Shown here: positions 6,728 through 15,377 of the stretch, in pieces
Layout: each line of letters begins with the position of its first letter
How positions within the stretch are numbered: position 1 is the first letter of the stretch
Virus record (IMG/VR): IMGVR_UViG_3300022910_000010
Span: 1 to 40,876 of that record
DNA length: 40,876 nucleotides
Reading direction: 5' to 3' (one strand)
Source of the DNA: a virus
The notes under the pieces: generated by a model
Seen by the model: the letters and a program-made list of their open reading frames with translations, nothing else
What the model was told of the DNA's origin: nothing
The model's database searches: none
Translations under genes and position numbers: made by a program

Positions 6728-7302
6728 TTACTCAGTGTAGTGGGCGGGCGCGGTACCGTCCGCTTCAGGTGCCGGAGGAACCGTTCGGCCGGGCCCACCT
6801 GACGCTCGTTCTTCAGGCGCTCCCGTAGAGCGTCCCGGTGGTCCTGAACGGGGTTGATCAGCCGCTTGTCGGTGGCCTTCAGGAGGTGGTCACGCGTCCG
6901 GACCAAGCCCTTGGACGCCACCTTGTTGGCCACGGCCCCGGCCAGCATCCGGTTACCGGTCTCCTCCGGCGGCGCCAGCCGGTCCACCCGGACCTCCTCG
7001 ATCCGCTCGCGCATGAACTCCACGGCGTCCGTCACCGATGGCAGGTAGAACAACGGGTGCACGCCGTTCACCTCGTAGCTGGGGTGGTCGGTCCAGGGGT
7101 AGAGGTGCTCACGCATCACCAGGTCCAGGGCGAACGGATCCTCCGGATCCAGGCCGTACTCGGCCGCCCGGATACCGAGCGCCAGTTTCGGCATCTTGTG
7201 AGGGTAGGTGAGCCCTTCCGTACCGACCGAGGAAATGATGACGATATGCGCGTCGTCCAATTCTTCGGCACTGAGAATGGTGGTGTGCTTGAGGTGGCTC
7301 AT
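6724..7302 (-). CDS. 192-aa protein of unknown function, tail/lysis junction
   Basis: ATG 7302 is chosen because it overlaps the stop of the tail-tip gene (ATGA) and follows AGAGG. A longer frame starting at 7335 would extend into that gene. The product is soluble, with mixed secondary structure at the N-terminus (ILSAEELDDAHIVIISS) and a basic helical C-terminus (RERLKNERQVGPAERFLRHLKR). No motif is recognised. Genes at this position, after the last tail protein, are often tail-fibre assembly or minor virion proteins, but nothing in the sequence proves it. Confidence 0.7.
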   Translation of the reverse strand: MSHLKHTTILSAEELDDAHIVIISSVGTEGLTYPHKMPKLALGIRAAEYGLDPEDPFALDLVMREHLYPWTDHPSYEVNGVHPLFYLPSVTDAVEFMRERIEEVRVDRLAPPEETGNRMLAGAVANKVASKGLVRTRDHLLKATDKRLINPVQDHRDALRERLKNERQVGPAERFLRHLKRTVPRPPTTLSK

Positions 7303-10106
7303 ATCAGCCTCTGGTGGAGGTAGGTGTATTCGCAAGACAGGTTAGGGCCCCAGAAACTGAAGCCCGTGGTGGTTGCCGTCTTCATATGGTAATCGCGAGC
7401 CGTGGTGGAGTTCTCGGTCAAGGTCAATTGTGGCCAGAGCGTAGTGCCCATGGTGCTGGCGTAGGTGACTACTGCCGTCCCGGAGGCATTGACATTCCAG
7501 GAGCCAGAGTAGATGGCGGCATCTCCGCCGATGGGGTTGTCCTTGGACATCCGGCCGGTGAGCCAGACTCCGCCGTTGTCGAACAAGGCCAGCTCGGAGG
7601 CGACTGTCCCGGTATTGGCTGTCGCCATTTTCGCGGCAATGTCGTCGATGTAAACCGTTCCGCCGTTGTCGACACCGTTGACATTCTTCACGCCGATAAA
7701 CCCGGATGTCGGTCCAAGGAAAAGGTTCCCACCGACCGCCAATCCTGCTCCGCCTTGACGCGGGGTATCAAGGAAGATGCCCGACGAATTGGACATGAAG
7801 AATCGGTGCCGAGCAGTTACTCCGGAGTAGGTGAAGAATCCGGTGGCCATGCCGATCATCGACGAGTTACCGGCGTCCTGCGGGGAGTTGATGAACGCCG
7901 ACAGGTTGGCACTGGCCGTGGAGTTGACTAGGTCAATGGTGGTCCGGTCACCAGAGTCCGTCATCTGGAGGTAGGCCGTGCCGCCGCCGGAGAATCCCGT
8001 CTTGAACACGCCGGTGATGGTGGCCGAGCCGTCCGAGCCCTTCACCTCCACCGTCTTGACGCCGCTGGAGTTGTAGGCGTTCAGCCCGGCCCCGACCAGC
8101 TCCACCCGGGCCCCGGCCGATGCCGTGGTGATGGTGCCGGCGTTGATCCAGGTGGCGCCGATCGTCCCGGCCGTCACCTTGGACACCGTCAGGGTGCTGA
8201 TGTGCGCGTCGTCGATCAGCAGGGCGGTGGCGCTCGCGGCCGGGCTGGCCGTGCTCTTGTTGCCGGACCGGTCCACGGCGATGATCTTGAACCAGGTGGC
8301 CGCCGTGCTCTCCACGTTCAGCGTGCCGACCGCCGGGATCGCCGCCAGCATCAGACCGATGTTGGCCGTGAGGTTGCCCAGCAGGGTGGAGGCGGATGGG
8401 GTGAAGGTGGACGACGCCCCGTTGTGCACCTCCAGGTGGTCCAGGTCGGTCTCCAGGTTGTAGGTGCCGCCGGAGGACTTGCCCAGGGTGTGGGTGATCT
8501 GGACGGCGATCCGGGACCCGGCCACCGCCGGGGCCGCCGGCTGGGACGGCGCCACGCCGTCGAACGCCGTCACCACGTCGGTGCTGGAGGACCAGGCCGA
8601 GACGTTGGCCGGGGTGGCCACGTCCTCCGCCCTGATCTGCAGACTGTAGGTGGTGCCCGGGGTGAGCTCGGTGAGCACCGTCTGGTTGGTGCCCCAGGTG
8701 GTTACCGTCTCGGTCCAGTCCGAGCCAGAGGCGAACTTGGCCCGGTAGCGCAGCCGGTAGTAGCCGCCGTCCACGATGGTGGTGCCGTCCGTGTTCAGCG
8801 GCAGGGCCCAGGTGGCGTTGATCTGAGCCCGGGTGTCGCCGGTCTTGGCGGTATCGGACTGGTAGGCCGATGTCGTGATGGTGCCAAACACCGGGGCGGC
8901 CGGGACCGAGGTGTCCCCGTTCGGCCGGGAGCCGAGCGGTTCAGCGTAGGAGCCGCCCACCGACTCCAGGAACTCCCCGATGGTGATGGAGCTGGAGCCG
9001 GACTCCGGGGCGTAGTAGTCCGACAGGTCGAACCAGACGCCGTCCGGGTCCCGGTAGGCCACCGTCCACCACGCCGGTACCGGCCAGGTGATCTCGGTGA
9101 CCCGGAGCTTGTACGGGTTCAGCGGTACCCCGTGGTACATCACCTGGTTGGCCGGATCGACGAAACCGGCGTCCACGTCGTGCACGTAGATGGTGTCACC
9201 CACGGTGAACGTGCCGGTGACGTCGTACTCATCGGTGGAGAGCTGGCTGGCGTACCGCAGGTTCTTGTACTTGCTCAGACCCACCTCGGCCCGAGTGCGA
9301 GCGATCAGTGCGTTGGCGTCGGACTCTGACACCAACCTGGTGAGCACGACGGCGTTACCCAGCAGATCCTTGTACGGGGTGGCCGCGCTGGCGCTGGAGT
9401 ACATCGTGGCGCCACCGGTGCCCTCGGCCGCCAGGATGAGGTTGGTGGTGTAGTCGGTGGCGTCGATGTCCAAGGACATCGACCCCTCCACCGTGGACAG
9501 GCCGATCTCCTTGCCGCCGTCCTTGCGGACCAGCAGGGCGTTGGGCGCCGTCGTGCTGGGGTAGAGGCTGGCGATCTGGCCAACGTCCACCGAGGCGTCC
9601 CCGTTCACCCTCCACTCCAGCGGCGTCACGTCGGTGCCGTAGGTGGTGCAGACGTAGTCGAGGAGCTCCCGGGGCGTCTTCAGCCGGCGGTTGAACGTGG
9701 TGGCGGCGATGTCCGGTGACGGCGGGTAGACGTTGCCGATGGTGAACGACCGGCCGGGCCCGGCCGGCGGTACCGTCTGGGCCACCATGTTGGCGAACGA
9801 CAGGGTGAGCACGCCGGTGGTGGTCGGGGGAAAGATATAGGCCTTGTTGTCCTCGTCACCGAGCCAGGCCGCCATCCCGGCACCCTTGATCTCGTAGTCT
9901 TCCGGCTGGGAGAACAGGGACCGAAAGATGCCGACGTACCGTGCTGCGGTGAGCAGGCCGTCACCGGCCGCCTTGACGTCCAGCCGCCCCGGCATCACGG
10001 CGATGTGACCGAACGGCTTCAGCGCGTTCATGACCTCTTTCGGCGTGTTCGCTCTGAGCCGAAGTGACCAGGAGCCGATCGCCATCGTCGTTTCGGTAAT
10101 GGCCAT
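7299..10106 (-). CDS. Minor tail protein / tail-tip hub with FN3 domain
   Basis: This is the largest protein, 935 aa. The first ~390 residues resemble the hub of a siphophage tail tip (Tal/gpJ-like). A fibronectin type III domain follows at about residues 400-515 (TPGTTYSLQIRAED), then a second FN3-like segment to about 625. At about 632 comes IDDAHISTLTVSKVTAGTI, a pattern typical where tip proteins pass into the fibre. The last 300 residues are Gly/Ser/Thr-rich beta sequence and probably contact the host receptor. The start shares one base with the stop of the upstream tail gene (TAATG). An in-frame ATG seven codons later is an alternative start. Confidence 0.85.
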   Translation of the reverse strand: MAITETTMAIGSWSLRLRANTPKEVMNALKPFGHIAVMPGRLDVKAAGDGLLTAARYVGIFRSLFSQPEDYEIKGAGMAAWLGDEDNKAYIFPPTTTGVLTLSFANMVAQTVPPAGPGRSFTIGNVYPPSPDIAATTFNRRLKTPRELLDYVCTTYGTDVTPLEWRVNGDASVDVGQIASLYPSTTAPNALLVRKDGGKEIGLSTVEGSMSLDIDATDYTTNLILAAEGTGGATMYSSASAATPYKDLLGNAVVLTRLVSESDANALIARTRAEVGLSKYKNLRYASQLSTDEYDVTGTFTVGDTIYVHDVDAGFVDPANQVMYHGVPLNPYKLRVTEITWPVPAWWTVAYRDPDGVWFDLSDYYAPESGSSSITIGEFLESVGGSYAEPLGSRPNGDTSVPAAPVFGTITTSAYQSDTAKTGDTRAQINATWALPLNTDGTTIVDGGYYRLRYRAKFASGSDWTETVTTWGTNQTVLTELTPGTTYSLQIRAEDVATPANVSAWSSSTDVVTAFDGVAPSQPAAPAVAGSRIAVQITHTLGKSSGGTYNLETDLDHLEVHNGASSTFTPSASTLLGNLTANIGLMLAAIPAVGTLNVESTAATWFKIIAVDRSGNKSTASPAASATALLIDDAHISTLTVSKVTAGTIGATWINAGTITTASAGARVELVGAGLNAYNSSGVKTVEVKGSDGSATITGVFKTGFSGGGTAYLQMTDSGDRTTIDLVNSTASANLSAFINSPQDAGNSSMIGMATGFFTYSGVTARHRFFMSNSSGIFLDTPRQGGAGLAVGGNLFLGPTSGFIGVKNVNGVDNGGTVYIDDIAAKMATANTGTVASELALFDNGGVWLTGRMSKDNPIGGDAAIYSGSWNVNASGTAVVTYASTMGTTLWPQLTLTENSTTARDYHMKTATTTGFSFWGPNLSCEYTYLHQRLI

Positions 10107-11338
10107 TAGCGACGTACCCCCGTGCTGGTCTCGGAGTTGGTCGCCATGTAGTGATCTCTGATCACCGTGGCCAGGTCACCGGCCGCCGCGCTGGCCCCGT
10201 TCACCTGGGCCCCGATGAAGGCGTCCAGTGCGGCCACCGCGCTCTTGGTGATCCCGCCCTGGGCCGCCTGGTAGGTGACCGAGCTGGCCGCCGTGCCGAT
10301 CACGTACCGGTTACCGGCGGCGTCGTTGGCCGTGGCCGCCTGGTAGCTGGCACTGGCCGGTGCCGTCCCGGCCTCGGCCGTGGCCCGGTAGAACGACTTG
10401 GTGGTACCGATGTCGGTGGCCAGGTAGAGCTCGGCCGCCCGGGCGCCGCGCCGGAGCGAGATGTCCAGGGTGGTCCGGCCCGGGGCGTTGCCCTTCAGGA
10501 GCCGGAGCGTCACCAGCTCATAGTCGTTGCGGATGATGGCCACGGAGTCCCAGGAGGTGATCGGCCCGGACGCGCTGGCCGTCACCGAGGCGTTCCAGTC
10601 GATCCGGTCCCAGACCGCGCCGTCCCAGGCCGACACCTGGAGGGTGGCCGACGTGCCGGGCTGGACCCTGACGAGGGCATTCTCCACCGACCAGTTGGCG
10701 GCCGAGGCCGAGACGATGACCCGGGTGGCCGCCCGCTCCACCCCGCCGATCAGCACCCGGGCCCGGCCGTTCTGATAGACCGCCGGGGAGCTTCCCCAGC
10801 GCGGGCTCACACCGGTGGGCAGACCCCGGTAGACCGTGATGGCCGTGCCGTCCGCGCTGGCCCGGGCGATCGAACCGGACGGCTGGCTAGTACCGGTGTA
10901 GTAGCCGTAGGCGCCACCAGCGGGAGCGTGCCACTTCTCACCGGCCAGCCCGAACGCGTTGAGCCGGTTGATCTGCGTCAGCCGAGAGTCGATGTCGACC
11001 GAGCCCTCCGGGCCGTAGAACTCCGCCTGGATGGTCCAGGTGAACTTGGTGATCTCGTTCGTCCAGTTGGTCAGCTCGGTGTTGACGTCGGTGATGTTGT
11101 AGAAGCCGTCCTGGTCGCTCTTGTAGGTGAACGAGATCGGGACGAATCGGTCCAGCAGGCCCAGGATGTCTTCCTGACGCTGGATTACCTGGGCCAGCGT
11201 GAGCGGAGGCGACGACTCCTCGCCCCGCAGGCCGAGCGTGCGCTTGTTGGTCGCCGTGTTGAGGTTTAGCGTCGCCTCGAACGTCTCCCGCAGGGTGATG
11301 CGGCCGACGGTGACCGTGCCCCAATCCGCTACCGGCAT
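10106..11338 (-). CDS. Minor tail protein (distal-tail-like)
   Basis: This 410-aa protein is encoded directly after the tape measure and before the tail-tip hub, where siphophages keep the distal tail protein. The N-terminal ~140 residues are beta-rich (FTYKSDQDGFYNITDV, TWTIQAEFYG) and could form the ring that caps the tube. A central beta domain with a carbohydrate-binding look follows (about 150-300). The C-terminal part is Ala-rich. The start shares one base with the tape-measure stop (TAATG). The function is assigned from position and beta-rich composition. Confidence 0.75.
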   Translation of the reverse strand: MPVADWGTVTVGRITLRETFEATLNLNTATNKRTLGLRGEESSPPLTLAQVIQRQEDILGLLDRFVPISFTYKSDQDGFYNITDVNTELTNWTNEITKFTWTIQAEFYGPEGSVDIDSRLTQINRLNAFGLAGEKWHAPAGGAYGYYTGTSQPSGSIARASADGTAITVYRGLPTGVSPRWGSSPAVYQNGRARVLIGGVERAATRVIVSASAANWSVENALVRVQPGTSATLQVSAWDGAVWDRIDWNASVTASASGPITSWDSVAIIRNDYELVTLRLLKGNAPGRTTLDISLRRGARAAELYLATDIGTTKSFYRATAEAGTAPASASYQAATANDAAGNRYVIGTAASSVTYQAAQGGITKSAVAALDAFIGAQVNGASAAAGDLATVIRDHYMATNSETSTGVRR

Positions 11339-13290
11339 TACCTGCTCCTCGATCGGGACCTGGTGACCTCATCCAGCATGGTCTGGAGCTGCACCACCAT
11401 AGCCCGGCGGGCCACCGGATCCGTCTCGGACAGGGTGCCCTTCAGAATGATGTTCAGCGTGCCGATGGTGAGCCCGCCGCCGGCGTTCGCCGTGCTGTAG
11501 GTGGAGGCCTGGCTACCGGTCACCATGCCCGGCATCCCGGCCGTGATCGAGCCAAGCTGGTTCTTCAGCCCACCAATGCGCGACTCCACGCCGGCCATGA
11601 AGCCGTCCATCACGGACTCACCGGCGGGCTTCAGCAGGACGGCGTCGCGCTGGGCCGGGCCTTTCCAGTCCGGGATCATGTTGGTGATCCCGGAGAGCTG
11701 GTTGCGGAGAGAGCCGATCATCCCACGAATACCGGAGATCAGGCCGGAGATGATCCGGGTGCCGGCGTTGTAGAGCCAGCTCCCGGCACCGCTGAACATC
11801 CCGACGATGGCCGACTTGACCCGGCCGGCCTGGGTCCGGGCTCGGCCGGGAAGGGTGGAGAGCACCGAGATGGCACCGTTCACCAGGGCGACGATCCGGG
11901 CCCGGGCCCCGGAGGCGGCCGAGCTGAACGCCCCGGCCATCGCACCCCAGAGCCTGCTCACCGCTCCAGCCGCGCGGCCGGGGAGCCGGGACAACCAGGA
12001 CGCCACACCACTCACCGTCCGGCTGGCCCAACTGATCGCCTGGCTGGCCATCCGTCCAAACCAGGCGATCACCCTCGGCACCATGCTAGCTACGTAGCCG
12101 ATCAACCGGCCGGGGAGCCGGGCGAACCAGCCGATGATGGCGTTGATCAGGTCCGGGACAATGGAGTGCCCCACCAGGACGTCGTAGAGCCAGACGAACG
12201 CGTCGTAGATCGCCTTGACCACGGTGATGACCGGCTTGGCCAGAACCATCGTCCAGCCCAGAATCGTCTTCATCTTCTCGTAGTTGGCACCCAGCCAGAA
12301 CAGGGCACCGGCGATCCAGCCAATCACCTTGGTCACGTCGGTGAAGAACTCACCGAACGATTTCTTGATGGCGGGCCAGTTCTGCTGGATCTTGATAAAG
12401 AAGTCGGACAGGATCGTCCCCAGCTTGGGCAGATAATCCCCGACACTGATCAGGCCGTCCGTCGACATCCCGGTGAGCACCAGCAGACCGGGCGCCAAGT
12501 TGGCCATGAATCCCTTGAAGCCATTGGCCAGCGGTACCAGGGCACGGCCCAGGATAGTGAACATCGCCGTGAACGTCGGGGTCATCATCACGAGGGTGTC
12601 GGCGATGATGCCGAGCACGGTGAGCCACGGCTTGATCAACGGCTTGGTGATCTTGTCCATCATCGTCCACCAGGACTTGCCCAGCTTCTTGAGCTTGGCC
12701 TTGACCGCGTCGTCCTTGGTCAGGTAGCTGAGGCCAAGCGTCAGGAAGCCGCCGCCGAAGATCACCGGAATGCCGGCCAGCAGGGTGGCGGCCAGACCGG
12801 ACACGAGGACAGCACCCAGGGCGGCGGCACCGGCCACGATGGTGGCGATCACCGGCGGGCTCATCACCACGGCCAGCAGGCCACTGACGAACTTCATCGT
12901 GGTGGCCGGGCTGAAGAACGCTTTCATCGACTGCATACCGAGCTTGCGGAACCGGCTCAGCAGGCTGGGGCCCTCGTCATTGTGCCGAGGCCCGTCGCCC
13001 TTTTTCTTCTTCTTGCGCGGTCCGACCAGAGCCTTCTCGAACTCGGCGGCCCAGGAGTCACCGGAGGACTTGCCCGCCTTCTTGGACTCCTTGGTCGTGC
13101 CCTTGCCGAACTCCTTGGTGTGCTCCTCACCGGAGCGTTCGGCATTCTCGTTGGCCGCCCGGTCGAACTTGTCGCCGAACGATTCCCCGGCATCCTGGCC
13201 GGCCTGCTCGGCGTCCTTGGCGATCTGGTCCCGATCGACCCGGGAAGTGATCTCCACGTAACCCTCACCGATCTTGAATGCCTCGGCCAC
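11338..13290 (-). CDS. Tape measure protein
   Basis: This 650-aa protein has the composition of a tape measure. The N-terminus is charged and helical (IAKDAEQAGQDAGESF, then a KKKKK cluster near residue 95). Strongly hydrophobic segments follow at about 123-190, then long amphipathic helices, then a Gly/Ser-rich C-terminus. It sets tail length, occupies the tube lumen and leaves it during DNA ejection. By the usual relation of about 0.15 nm per residue, the tail would be near 100 nm. The start is GTG 13290 with GGGAGG 7 bases upstream. It follows the frameshifted chaperone genes as expected. Confidence 0.9.
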   Translation of the reverse strand: MAEAFKIGEGYVEITSRVDRDQIAKDAEQAGQDAGESFGDKFDRAANENAERSGEEHTKEFGKGTTKESKKAGKSSGDSWAAEFEKALVGPRKKKKKGDGPRHNDEGPSLLSRFRKLGMQSMKAFFSPATTMKFVSGLLAVVMSPPVIATIVAGAAALGAVLVSGLAATLLAGIPVIFGGGFLTLGLSYLTKDDAVKAKLKKLGKSWWTMMDKITKPLIKPWLTVLGIIADTLVMMTPTFTAMFTILGRALVPLANGFKGFMANLAPGLLVLTGMSTDGLISVGDYLPKLGTILSDFFIKIQQNWPAIKKSFGEFFTDVTKVIGWIAGALFWLGANYEKMKTILGWTMVLAKPVITVVKAIYDAFVWLYDVLVGHSIVPDLINAIIGWFARLPGRLIGYVASMVPRVIAWFGRMASQAISWASRTVSGVASWLSRLPGRAAGAVSRLWGAMAGAFSSAASGARARIVALVNGAISVLSTLPGRARTQAGRVKSAIVGMFSGAGSWLYNAGTRIISGLISGIRGMIGSLRNQLSGITNMIPDWKGPAQRDAVLLKPAGESVMDGFMAGVESRIGGLKNQLGSITAGMPGMVTGSQASTYSTANAGGGLTIGTLNIILKGTLSETDPVARRAMVVQLQTMLDEVTRSRSRSR

Positions 13291-13302
13291 CGGGCCACCT
13301 CC

Positions 13303-13979
13303 CTATCCGTAGTCGATCACATCAGCCAGGGCCGGATCGGACCTGATCGCTTGCGGAGTCGCCTCCACCGAACCACCCTGCTCACCGCGAGCCGGGGCCG
13401 TGCCGTCGTTCTGCCCTTCCGAGGCCCGGGCGGCCACCACGCCCTGGTAGGCCGAGAGCCTCCAGGCCAGGGCCAGGAAGTGCGGGCCGCTCATCCCGAC
13501 CACGTCGGCCGGGGTGAGGCGGTAGAAGGACCGGAAGTCCGCCTCTACATCGTCCAGGTGGTAGGTCACCCAGGCGACTTGCCCGAGGCGGGCCCTCAGC
13601 CTTTTCCCGCGTCCTCCATGGCTCCGATCGTGAGCACCTGGAGCCGGTCCAGGATCGCCTTCAGGTGCTCGGTGGTGACATCCGGGTGGTTGGCCAGCGC
13701 CTCGAACGCGGCCTTTCCGATGAGCTCCTTGAGGAGCCACATCATGGCCGCCGCTTCGCTCTCCTTGGCCATCATCTCCAAGGCCCGGAGGGTGAAGCCC
13801 GCCGGGACCGGGGTGGAGATGGTGTAGTGGTGGCCGTCGATCGCGAACAGGGTGGTCTCGGAATGATCGATCGAGCCGGTCTTGATCTCGACGAACGACT
13901 CCGGGTCGGCCACCTCGTACTCGGGCTGGTACATCGTCCTGGCCAGGTGATCGGCCGGTGCCTTGCGGGGTGGTGCCAC
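13303..13979 (-). CDS. Tail assembly chaperone, long frameshift product (G-T type)
   Basis: Most ribosomes read 13979 to 13596 and stop. A -1 slip on the heptamer GGGAAAA (13602-13608) lets some continue in the overlapping frame to TAG at 13303. The fusion has 126 residues from frame 0 (13979-13602) and 99 from the -1 frame (13602-13303), 225 aa in all. The added part (QVAWVTYHLDDVEADFRSF onward) has the character of a second-frame chaperone domain. These paired products guide tape-measure and tail-tube assembly in siphophages and are absent from the virion. The -1 frame has no convincing start of its own. Confidence 0.85.
13596..13979 (-). CDS. Tail assembly chaperone, short product (G type)
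   Basis: This 127-aa protein starts at GTG 13979 with GAGGAGG about 8 bases upstream and stops at TGA 13596-13598. It lies between the tail tube gene and the tape measure, the fixed place of the G chaperone. It is helical in its second half (LRALEMMAKESEAAAMMWLLKE). The stop comes only two codons after the slippery heptamer, so the short and long forms differ only beyond residue 126. Confidence 0.85.
   Translation of the reverse strand: MAPPRKAPADHLARTMYQPEYEVADPESFVEIKTGSIDHSETTLFAIDGHHYTISTPVPAGFTLRALEMMAKESEAAAMMWLLKELIGKAAFEALANHPDVTTEHLKAILDRLQVLTIGAMEDAGKG
13602..13608 (-). promoter_or_regulatory. Programmed -1 ribosomal frameshift site GGGAAAA
   Basis: On the minus strand the frame-0 codons read GCG GGA AAA GGC TGA. 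The heptamer G GGA AAA fits the X XXY YYZ rule, so both tRNAs can re-pair one base back (GGG AAA). It lies six bases before the frame-0 stop. The lambda G/GT site differs only in its last base. Confidence 0.85.
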
Positions 13980-14016
13980 GGGGTGCCTCCTCGTGAGTGA
14001 CGGACAGGGCGGTGGA

Positions 14017-14592
14017 TCAGGTGAGCTGGTCGATGATCCGGAACGGCTTGATCGACGCGCTCACGTAGTGGCTGGCGAACGTGACCGGGAACAAGGTCAT
14101 GTCGTCCTTCTTGTAGGACGTCTCTACGTCCTCGATCGACAGGACCTTGCGGCAGACCAGCCGCCGCCGCATGGTGGCCGCCGCGCTGGTCTGTGGAGCG
14201 TACCCGTCCAGCAGGAGCGCCTTGTAGGGCGGCTGGGTGGCGGCCACCGTGTCGTCCGGGTCGTAGGTCTGGAACGCCGCCGACGCCGTGATGGTGCCGC
14301 CGTTCAGCACCACCGACAGGTTGGCCAGGGTCGGCTCGGCCATGTTCGTCTTGACCTGGGTGTCCCGCTTGGTGAGACGGCGTCCGGGCATGTCCACGAT
14401 CTGGTCAACGTCCATCTCCAGGAACTCGCGGGAGATGGTGATCTCCACGCCGTCCTGGGTGCCACCGGCGTCGGTCCAAGTGGACGCCACCGGCGTGGTG
14501 TTGATCTGAGCATCGGTCGGCTCGGCGGCGCCGAACGCGGCGGTGTAGAGCAGGGCCGGGCCCGCAATCAGGTTGGTCGTCGTCACGGGCAT
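14017..14592 (-). CDS. Major tail (tube) protein
   Basis: This 191-aa protein has the beta-rich, Thr-rich pattern of siphophage tube subunits. An N-terminal acceptor-like segment (LLYTAAFGAAEPTDAQ) leads into strands such as GVEITISREFLEMDVDQIVDMPG and a C-terminal SHYVSASIKPFRIID. It polymerises into the tail tube around the tape measure. The position, one gene before the frameshifted chaperones and after the terminator, fits this exactly. ATG 14592 lies 1 base after the upstream stop. Confidence 0.85.
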   Translation of the reverse strand: MPVTTTNLIAGPALLYTAAFGAAEPTDAQINTTPVASTWTDAGGTQDGVEITISREFLEMDVDQIVDMPGRRLTKRDTQVKTNMAEPTLANLSVVLNGGTITASAAFQTYDPDDTVAATQPPYKALLLDGYAPQTSAAATMRRRLVCRKVLSIEDVETSYKKDDMTLFPVTFASHYVSASIKPFRIIDQLT

Positions 14593-14593
14593 G

Positions 14594-14731
14594 TCATTCG
14601 CCCTTTCCGCTGGTCACAAGGAGGCCCTGGCGGGAAAGGTCGATGTACTCGGCCTCGTCCACCTCGATCTCCACGGTCGGCTGCATGGTGGTCCGGACCT
14701 TGGCCGGCCACGCAGTAGGGGTTTTGCTCAC
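14594..14731 (-). CDS. 45-aa hypothetical protein before the tube gene
   Basis: The GTG start at 14731 overlaps the previous stop (GTGA) and the stop lies 1 base before the tube ATG, so the gene fits perfectly between its neighbours. The peptide has a basic N-terminus and a regular beta-like stretch with alternating residues (TVEIEVDEAEYIDLSRQ). No TM segment or known domain is seen. Its place suggests a small head-tail or tail-tube accessory protein. Confidence 0.65.
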   Translation of the reverse strand: MSKTPTAWPAKVRTTMQPTVEIEVDEAEYIDLSRQGLLVTSGKGE

Positions 14732-14937
14732 CTGAAGTCCTCTCGGCGTAGCGGCCAGCGGACGCCGGCCATCTCTGGGTGATCTTTCCATGGCCGGACC
14801 GGGCACCGGGTGCCCGAGACGTCCTTGGCCTTGCGCCCGGGGAACAGGAACTCCAGCTCCGCCGGGTTGTCATGGACCAGGATCGCACCTCCAAGGGTGA
14901 AGACGTCACCGGTGGTGGTCTCCAGGGCGAACATCAT
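14728..14937 (-). CDS. 69-aa hypothetical protein, head-tail region
   Basis: ATG 14937 is selected because it overlaps the stop of the 650-aa gene (ATGA). A GTG at 14949 is a weaker alternative. The peptide begins with strand-like sequence (FALETTTGDVFTLGG) and ends in a basic, Trp-containing stretch (VRPWKDHPEMAGVRWPL). No family is recognised. It lies between the tail terminator domain and the tube gene. Confidence 0.65.
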   Translation of the reverse strand: MMFALETTTGDVFTLGGAILVHDNPAELEFLFPGRKAKDVSGTRCPVRPWKDHPEMAGVRWPLRREDFR

Positions 14938-15377
14938 GCGCTCACCCACCGGAGGTGGAGGTCCTGCTGGTAGTGGGCGTAGCCCGCGCCGTCACCAGGG
15001 ATCCGCCGGGGTTCGGTCCGGGGCGTCACGCTGAAGACGCGCACCCGGTTGAATCCCGCTGGCATGTCAAGAACCTTGGGGATGAGCCCGTGGGCCACGG
15101 CGGCGGCCTTGATGGCCTCGGCCGGCTGGGCCGCGAGGTTCCACGGCGGCCGTCCGGAGTTGAGGGCGACGCCCCAGGAGTCGATGCTCATCACCGGCTC
15201 GTTCACCGGGACCTCGGTGTTCGGTGTGCCGCCGGTGGTGGCCACGGTGGTGAAGCCGGACGCGGACCAGCTGGAGTTGTCAGCCGGGAGCTCAGTAGCC
15301 ACCCGGTTGCCCAGGTACGGCACGGCGGCCTTCAGCCAGGCGACGGTGACCATCTCATTGCTCGGTGTGAATCCCAC
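14934..15377 (-). CDS. Possible internally initiated tail terminator (147 aa)
   Basis: Inside the 650-aa frame, GGAGG at 15385-15389 lies 7 bases before an in-frame GTG at 15377. Translation from it would give a 147-aa protein, the usual size of a stand-alone siphophage tail terminator, with none of the LamG or repeat parts. An ATG at 15353 is another possible start. Two products from one gene would let most terminator rings be unmodified while some subunits carry the arm. Internal starts are not proven by sequence alone. Confidence 0.4.
   Translation of the reverse strand: MGFTPSNEMVTVAWLKAAVPYLGNRVATELPADNSSWSASGFTTVATTGGTPNTEVPVNEPVMSIDSWGVALNSGRPPWNLAAQPAEAIKAAAVAHGLIPKVLDMPAGFNRVRVFSVTPRTEPRRIPGDGAGYAHYQQDLHLRWVSA

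Noticed and set aside
12166-13827. Long plus-strand frame (553 codons) opposite the tape measure gene
   Set aside because: It is a shadow of high-G+C codon bias. Its product is a low-complexity Gln/His/Asp/Arg/Gly mixture with no motif, while the minus strand has a clear tape measure and chaperones.
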